Shown: in pieces, positions 57,579 to 64,000 of the stretch
How positions within the stretch are numbered: position 1 is the first letter of the stretch
Layout: every line of letters starts with the position of its first letter
Assembly (NCBI GenBank): GCA_949987705.1
Contig: OX465284.1
Location: forward strand, 115,241,163-115,305,162
Reading direction: 5' to 3'
From: Thereva unica
Lineage: Eukaryota; Arthropoda; Insecta; Diptera; Therevidae
DNA: 64,000 nucleotides
The notes under the pieces: generated by a model
Seen by the model: the letters and a program-made list of their open reading frames with translations, nothing else
The model's database searches: none
What the model was told of the DNA's origin: nothing
Position numbers and translations under genes: made by a program

Positions 57579-60147
57579 GTAAGTATCATTTGACATAAGT
57601 ATTTTCACCTATTTCCAACAACGTCGCTCGCACAAAAGTGTCTGACAAGTGTAGAAACACTTACTTTCTTTATTTCTGGGATTCCTTTTGAGTTTAAAGT
57701 TAAGGAAAAGCACGAAAGGAGGCGCCACTAAAGTTCTTATTGGAACAATGTTAAGTGTACGTGACAAAAATAAACTGAGAGTGTTAAAAAATGGAGAAAA
57801 AAATCGCGCGCAGTGCTTTTACGGAGATTTTTTTTGTTATAAATAAAAAATATATGGGGTAGATTTTTTTTGCTTGCTTTCTACATGATATAAAAAGGAT
57901 GAAAAACTTTTACCCTTTAACATTTTTTTTTGCGCTCATAGTCCTCATTGTTTCGTTTTTTTCTTGTAGCTCCATTTCTTCTTTGAAAGGTTTATGTTTA
58001 AGAATTGCTTTAGAAGAATCTGTTCAGTAAAGAAAGCTGGCTGGGCTGGGTTTAGGGGTTGGGGGTGGGAGTTTGGTGGTGGTGGCTTTATGTAGGACGT
58101 GTGCCTTTTTTTAAACCCAACAATGGGGAGTATAGATGTAAAGTAATGCACTAATTTAGAACAAGTGCACTATATTTCGAAGAGGATTCAGCTGCATTCA
58201 GCTTGTCCAAGAATTTTCTGAATACTTTTTACATAAGAGAGAGAAATTCTTTTGAATATAACTTATGCAGAAAATTTCTTTAGAGGCTCTCGACTTAAGA
58301 CTCCTCTTTGAGAAACTATGAAAAATACTTGAGGTATACCCGGCATATACACCGGAAACGCAACCTTGTGCAATATACGTGTACCGGAAACTTTATGCCT
58401 GTACGAAGAAGATCCGATGCTATGTGCAATCATATTTGCATAAATATATTATGTATTCCTGTGCATGCTGCTGTAAGCTGTGTAACCTGTGTAAAATAAC
58501 CCAGTCCTGCCGGGAGTAGACCAACATACATACATATATGCACTATCCTACATCATATTTATGCGAAACATCTATATTTGTGTTAGAAGTTAACTCTTGA
58601 AAATATTCATGTAGTATGGATGCTGGTAGATTGGGGTTGATGGCGAGTAATTCAACCTTGACTAACGTTTCTTACCTTATATATCATCACTATAAATGAA
58701 GGAATGTAATTTTATCCTCGTGAAATGCATGACTGCTGCAGCTGCTGCAAGGGAATCTCTGCGGCGTACAAAATTTTAAATGTGAGAAAATTCCTTTTAA
58801 ACATAGCTTTGCATAATCATCACATTTCATAACGAAATGTAATTTGACGTTTTTAGTTTATTTAAAGAGAAATTTATTTATTTTCTATGTTGTGCTGTGG
58901 GGGTGGTGGTTGGTGGTGGTGGCTTCTTTTGACTAAAATTCTGTATACGCAATTAAATCCTTTGGATATCAGCCACGTGACGAGCGTCAAAGGCGAAATG
59001 CAATTTATTTTACATATTTTTTTTTTAGTTTTTTAGTTTTTATTTTGATAAATGGAGTTTTTATTTTTAATTCTTTTCTCTGTAATTTAATTTGATTTTT
59101 TTTTGCAAAGTAGAAATGGTGTGCGGGTGGAGTGGAAAAATTCACGATGTCTAATTGCGTACCATTTATAGGATGGATATGGAGCGTTATGAAACGAGAT
59201 GAGAGAGTTTTTATTAGTTTTTTTAATTCACAACTTTAACTTTATAATCATCCTTAAGTCAACATCATGACGAGTTTGTGCAAAAACTGAGGTTCCTAGG
59301 TCTTGGGAAATTGAATTCGCAGAAATTGAGTTGCTTAAGGGGTAAATGACATACAGTGCTGGTGCGTTGATAATATTTATTATTAAAAAAGAACCAACTT
59401 ACCATATTTGTTATTTAGAAGAATAGTTTGAAATAACGTGTTGAGGTATACTGGCAAACCAAGATCTGATCCAATCCGAACTACGTCATAGAGCTTGATG
59501 ATTAGCTCGTCTTTTTTCAGAATGGTACTGAAGCTTAGAAATGAACTTAGGTCTTTTGTTATTTTCGCCTCCAACTTCCAATACACCTTGACACTATGAT
59601 CTAGGTTTGCCCACAGAACCATTACTTGATAAGTTTTCTGTCAGATGTAAAGTGTACGTAGTCTTCTTCAGATGTCCGACGGTGATAATCTTCCTTCTTC
59701 AACTGGGAGTGAGCCTGTTGGTCTTTTTGTTACATTCGATTAACAAGAGTTCTCATTCTTAGCCTAGTCTCCTATATTTATACCTATAAACTCTCCCAAG
59801 ACCAATCAAATCTTAATATTTCCTACTTGGCTTCTTTTACAGTGTTGTCCTTTTCAGCAAAATTCAATTTCCCTATGTACTTCGGATTTTACACCATATC
59901 GCAGCGGTATTCTAATTTCTTGATCTGGTTCCTGTCACTTTAATCATACCCAAGTTACTTCACAGGTATTTTTGCACCAAGATCACTTTTTGGCCAACTC
60001 ATAAATCATTGCAGTACTCTGAGCTTCACCAAGATCAAATTTCGATGATTATCCGAAGAAGGTCAGAATGGCAATACTGAAGATCTTTTTTTAGAGGAAG
60101 TTCGGCATTTTGGTATACGAGCCTTTCCAACAGATAACGGGGTAGGA
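57579..60147. other. Next intron; no gene seen
   Basis: The block starts with the donor GTAAGT of the second exon. It has T-rich and TGG/GGTGG-rich patches (about 58040-58085 and 58900-58925). No transposon is delimited. Confidence 0.45.
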
Positions 60148-60810
60148 ATGGATAAAAGGCCCAAGAAGCAAGCGGAGCAAGCTTTTCAGGTGTGTGCTCA
60201 GTCTTGTATTAGTATAGTTTCAAATAGCTGCATCTTCGTCATTTCTTTTGACAATAAAGCTGCCCTATTGGCCATTAAATCCCACAAGCCGTCATCAAAG
60301 ACTGTCATATATTACATTCTCTCTCTGAAATCTTTCAGCAGGAACAACAATGTTACACTGATGTGTGGAATCCGGGCTACGAAGGGCACATTGGTAAAGA
60401 AATTGCCGACGGCCTGGCTACAGTAGGGGCAAACTTTTCACTTGTCAGCTCATTCAAATCAATAAAGCTAAAGTGGCCAAATGTTCAATTGCAAGAGGTG
60501 GGAGCTAACGTTAATAACAGAACTTCAGACGAGCCACTGTTCGCCTAGTTATCAACTAAGCAGTACAGGGCTGGTAGTTGATTGTATCTGTCGGTTCTGC
60601 GGGCAGGTCTCGAAACTGCGGGGCATTTGCTGTGGGACTGTGACGTCATAGCTAGAAGGAGGCTCAGACTTCTCCATCGCGACTTCCTAAATTAAATTTT
60701 AGTCTACATCTAAAGCCTTAACCCGGAAAGTTTTTGAGGACGTGATTGGCACAATAGACCAAATAAAATGGGTCGCAATGCCCGCCGAGGCGCCCTTAAA
60801 AAATGAATGA
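60148..60810 (+). mobile_element. LOA/I-like retrotransposon relic (RNase H end and zinc-knuckle-like tail)
   Basis: FDNKAALLAIKSH (about 60247-60285) is a decayed SDSQAA box. After a frameshift, W-N-P-G-Y-E-G-H-I-G-K-E-I-A-D from 60366 is the RNase H C-terminal 'W-V-P-G-H-x-G-x-x-G-N-E-x-A-D' box with its final aspartate. At about 60590-60690 the + strand reads C-R-F-C-G ... A-G-H-L-L-W-D-C, the C-x2-C-...-H-...-C motif that follows RNase H in such elements. Stops lie between the parts. Confidence 0.85.
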
Positions 60811-60959
60811 AGATGGGTCAAATCATACATTATTGCAGAACTCTGTGTTGACTCAGTTATTTCATATTTACTAGTAGTGTTAGGCTATGCTCACAACACT
60901 TGGGGTATTTATGTGCCCCCGCTGTGCAGTTTCGTTCATCGTTAATTGGCGTTTTTCTT

Positions 60960-61464
60960 GTTTAGCTCGCACATCACTTATTCATTAATGATTTGCTCTC
61001 AATCCCCGCAACCGCCAGACCTTGTCCCTCAGACCGTGAGTTCAGGTCCAACCCTCTTAACAAGGACATTGAACTCATTCTTGATTGGGGCCATAAGAAC
61101 CGCGTTGAATTCAACCCATTGAAAACAAAGTACTGTCTTATCTCCACAAAAACCTGCACAAGCCTTTCCCCTATTTCAGTGGGCAAGGATACTGTAACAG
61201 CTGATCCATCTGACATACATATACCAAGTCAATACCTCTGAACTATTGCAATATCTTAGTGCTTAAACGCAGAACATATCGTTATAAATAATAATTTCAA
61301 TTGCGCAGTACTACGTAATATTGTTTCACTAGTTATCGGTAAGTACTTCCGAACTCCCAGAGAGTTGAAACCCAGATCAATCTTCATATTTTGCAACACT
61401 TACCTGGGCCCTCTTTACCTCGAAACTATCCTAACACTCAAACTAAGCTTACTACTAGATATTG
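60960..61464 (+). mobile_element. Jockey/CR1-like retrotransposon 3' relic
   Basis: The frame at 60993-61241 contains DIELILDWGHKNRVEFNPLK followed by TKYCLIS. The W-G-x-x-N-x-V-x-F-N-x-x-K-T box downstream of the catalytic FADD box is typical of Jockey/CR1 reverse transcriptase. The relic ends with TAAGCTTACTACTAG... at 61444-61464, the 3' terminus shared with two other copies in the window. Confidence 0.85.
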
Positions 61465-62639
61465 CACGATAACGTAATGAATGACATGACGAACTAGTAG
61501 TTACAACGGTAATTTCTGAGCTTAGAATAATGTATCATATGAAATAATCGAGCATTTTGAAAATAGGTTGCTAACAATTAACATGTACGTTCCACATAAA
61601 AAAAGGTACTAATATCCTATCAGGGGTTTTATACCAGTTAATGAAAAACATATCAACAACATCGAGTATCAGAGATCATTATCTAAATCAATTACAACTA
61701 ATTATGCAATACCTCAATTGTAATATTAATTCTCAGTAACAACTAATTCCAAATAAAATACATATTATTTTGAACCAATAAAAACATTTTTCCAAGTTAA
61801 TTACACAATGAAACATTTTTATTAATTAAAAAATAACAAATTTTATTCTATTTACTCACTAACTGCAACCAGCCGCCATCCCTTAAACACCTCCCTCCCC
61901 CTTCAGCGCCAACTCTTAATTATATTTGAAAATATTATTATCTCTGACTTTTCAAAATTTATTATCACGTTCCACAAATTACAGCGAACATATCTCTGGG
62001 ACCCTTGGGAAATTAAAATATTCTATTATGGAGATTAATGAAATCATATTATTTTTGCCCAGAAAATTGGAGGCAATAGTTGTGGAAAAAAACAACAACA
62101 CATACACAATTAAAATAACAAATTTCCCAGTCAAAATAATTATGTACGAATTGAGGGTGGTGGGGGTGGGGGAGGAAAAACAATTACTTTTCGATCGTTA
62201 TTCAAATATAAATAAATCAGAAATTATGCTGTTGCCAGATTAATTCGATTTTTATTAGCTGCGGGATTTTTTGCAGGAACAGGAATTTTGTTTATTGGAT
62301 TTGTTATTGCTTGTAACTCATGGAAAATTTTTTGGTCTCTGTGATGTAGAAAAGTTAGTGGGCTGCAAATTAAATTATATAATCTAAATTTTCAAACCGA
62401 CTGAAATAATTAAAATCCTTACTTACTCCTTATAAGATGGAATTATGAACGAACCTATTGAATCAGCTCCCCCTATCTGTCCCAGCCATCCATTGATCTT
62501 GTCATGACAGAAACTATTGAGTAAAGTACAGGTTGATCAAGAATAGCTCAATGAGCCACGCCTTTGGCATTTTCGATGTTGTAAAAGTTGAGATATACTG
62601 TATAGTTGTGCAGTCTTACAGGCACTTAGATCCTGCATG
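61465..62639. other. Intronic DNA without a recognisable gene
   Basis: The block is very AT-rich. The 105-codon frame at 61926-62243 is low complexity and has no domain. A GGTGGGGG-rich patch lies near 62157-62173. Confidence 0.45.
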
Positions 62640-63110
62640 AACTTAGAACTATACTTAGAGGACATGATAGACATTTTGGCTGAAACCTATGTGCGAATGC
62701 TAGTCGTAGAGATTGCTAGCTGCTTCTTTCTTCACCTTAAGGGGAATTGGAAGCATAGTTAGCATTTCCCCAATACGATGCAGTAAACCACGTTTTCATC
62801 TCTCAGATAATTCGAGTTACTCTTTCCAATACTCTCGAGGTCTTCTATCTTCGATCTTTGGCCACAAAGCCATGGCTCTGTAGGTTTCGGTTTCCCTCTA
62901 GGTATTTGACCTCTTCTAAAAATTGAATCGTTTCCTGATTAAGTATGCAAGTTTGAAGGCTTAGTTTGCTTCTAATCTTGGGGCAAAGTTCATGCTACGG
63001 AAAGAGCTTTTCGTAGGGGATCAGATGCAATCATTCCATCCTTACCTCTTGTCGTAATGACGAGATCATCGTCGTATGCCCATACATTAAAGATAGAGAA
63101 TGACTGCCTC
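62640..63110 (-). mobile_element. LOA/I-like reverse-transcriptase relic
   Basis: On the minus strand 63044-63085 reads VWAYDDDLVITTRGK, the catalytic Y-A-D-D-L box with its alanine changed to aspartate. Further on, near 62880-62930, ETIQFLEEVKYLE keeps the K-Y-L-G region. The copy fades toward 62640. Confidence 0.65.
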
Positions 63111-64000
63111 CTGAGAAAGCTCATCAGCAACTAGTGACCATAGAAGGGGTAAAGGCGGATTTTATATATGAGATATCCTAAGATCAGGTGTCACCCTTAA
63201 TACTACCAGCCCGTCATGTCATTCACGTCATGGTGCCATCTAGTAGCTTAGCTTAGCTCGAAAGGTAGAAAAAGGATATAATAGGTTAGATATAGTCTGG
63301 AGGGTGCATGAGGAGCAAGCAGTGAACCTCACGGGATGCTTTCAACCAAGAGTGGATTGCTTTTAAGCGCAACCGGTGGTATGCCTAAAATGCTTAAACA
63401 TTGAGTTTAGCTGTAACTACTAGACCAAGGCCAAGGCATGTTACAGACAGAGCCGACAACTAATTTAGGAATAATTGTTTGTCCATTTAGAATATGTGGT
63501 CATTCCATCGAAGATCTTTATTTAATGTCCCGACTAGAATTATAATTGATGGATCGGTCATCAGTTTTACACGGTCCTTTCTCACCGTCAACCGTCACCG
63601 TCTCGTATTGCGCTGAAGGAATGGTTAGGACACAGTAGAGGTAGAGTTAGGAGTTTAGCTGACAGAACAGAGTGCCATTTCCTTTTAACAGCCTTGGTTA
63701 TATCAAGAGCAATCATATTAGATCTACAAAAGCTATGCAAACTTTGGTTGAGGAGTTCTCGAAGGTCACCAGATCACCAGGAGGTCTTTCGTTATTTGAA
63801 GCTAGATACAGGAGTGGGTAATTGGGTAGCAAGCCAAGATAACGGTGTCATCTTTTTCCGTAAGAGCTCAACATGACTAATATAGAGTCCGAATAAATTC
63901 AAGAGAAGTATGATATCGCAAAAAGGTCTAACGCAGAGGTTTACCCACATGTGCGGGGCATTTGTTTAGGAAACGGAATGCTTTAATTTAACCATCCAAT
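63111..64000. other. Non-coding DNA to the window end
   Basis: Some of this may be the 5' continuation (minus strand) of the preceding relic, but no motif is clear. The 60-codon frame at 63694-63876 is not recognised. Confidence 0.35.

Noticed and set aside
61926..62243. 105-codon + strand frame
   Set aside because: It is AT-driven low complexity with no domain, splice context or similarity to anything recognised.

Overview
The window looks like nuclear DNA of an insect, most likely a fly. There are no bacterial operons, no ribosome binding sites and no dense coding. The sequence is AT-rich non-coding DNA holding GT-AG splice signals, tRNA-derived SINEs, decayed non-LTR retrotransposons of three kinds (RTE-like, Jockey/CR1-like, and RNase H-bearing LOA/I-like), hAT and PIF/Harbinger-type DNA transposons with intact target duplications, and many microsatellites. 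The species call is an inference; no marker gene fixes it.

Host gene. Only one gene can be supported, on the + strand. A probable exon ends at 7351 after an ATG at 7282 and encodes a 23-residue signal peptide followed by a strong donor (GTAAGT). A 51-bp exon at 57528-57578 has a matching phase-1 acceptor, an open acidic reading frame and another GTAAGT donor. If they belong together, almost the whole window is one 50,176-bp first coding intron of a secreted or cell-surface protein, and the rest of the gene lies beyond 64000. The protein family cannot be named from these 40 residues.

Layout. 1-6875: upstream non-coding DNA with a 5'-truncated RTE-like element in a 47-bp target duplication, a non-autonomous hAT in a perfect 8-bp duplication, and a SINE head. 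6876-7351: 5' UTR and signal-peptide exon. 7352-57527: the intron. It contains a 27-bp minisatellite of about 57 units (16001-17530) that is open on both strands, a foldback element beside a second hAT (19119-20255), a 155-bp Harbinger-type MITE (23187-23341), a 5S rRNA-like relic (about 32771-32850), a Harbinger-type element with a nested SINE (37535-38925), a second SINE copy (44803-45285), and retrotransposon relics throughout. 57528-57578: second exon. 57579-64000: next intron, with more retrotransposon debris.

Most longer open frames are chance frames or broken pieces of mobile elements, and none looks like a complete functional gene. The items most worth a second look are the split signal-peptide gene, the two-strand-open 27-bp array with its second-tier duplication, and the precisely delimited transposons.
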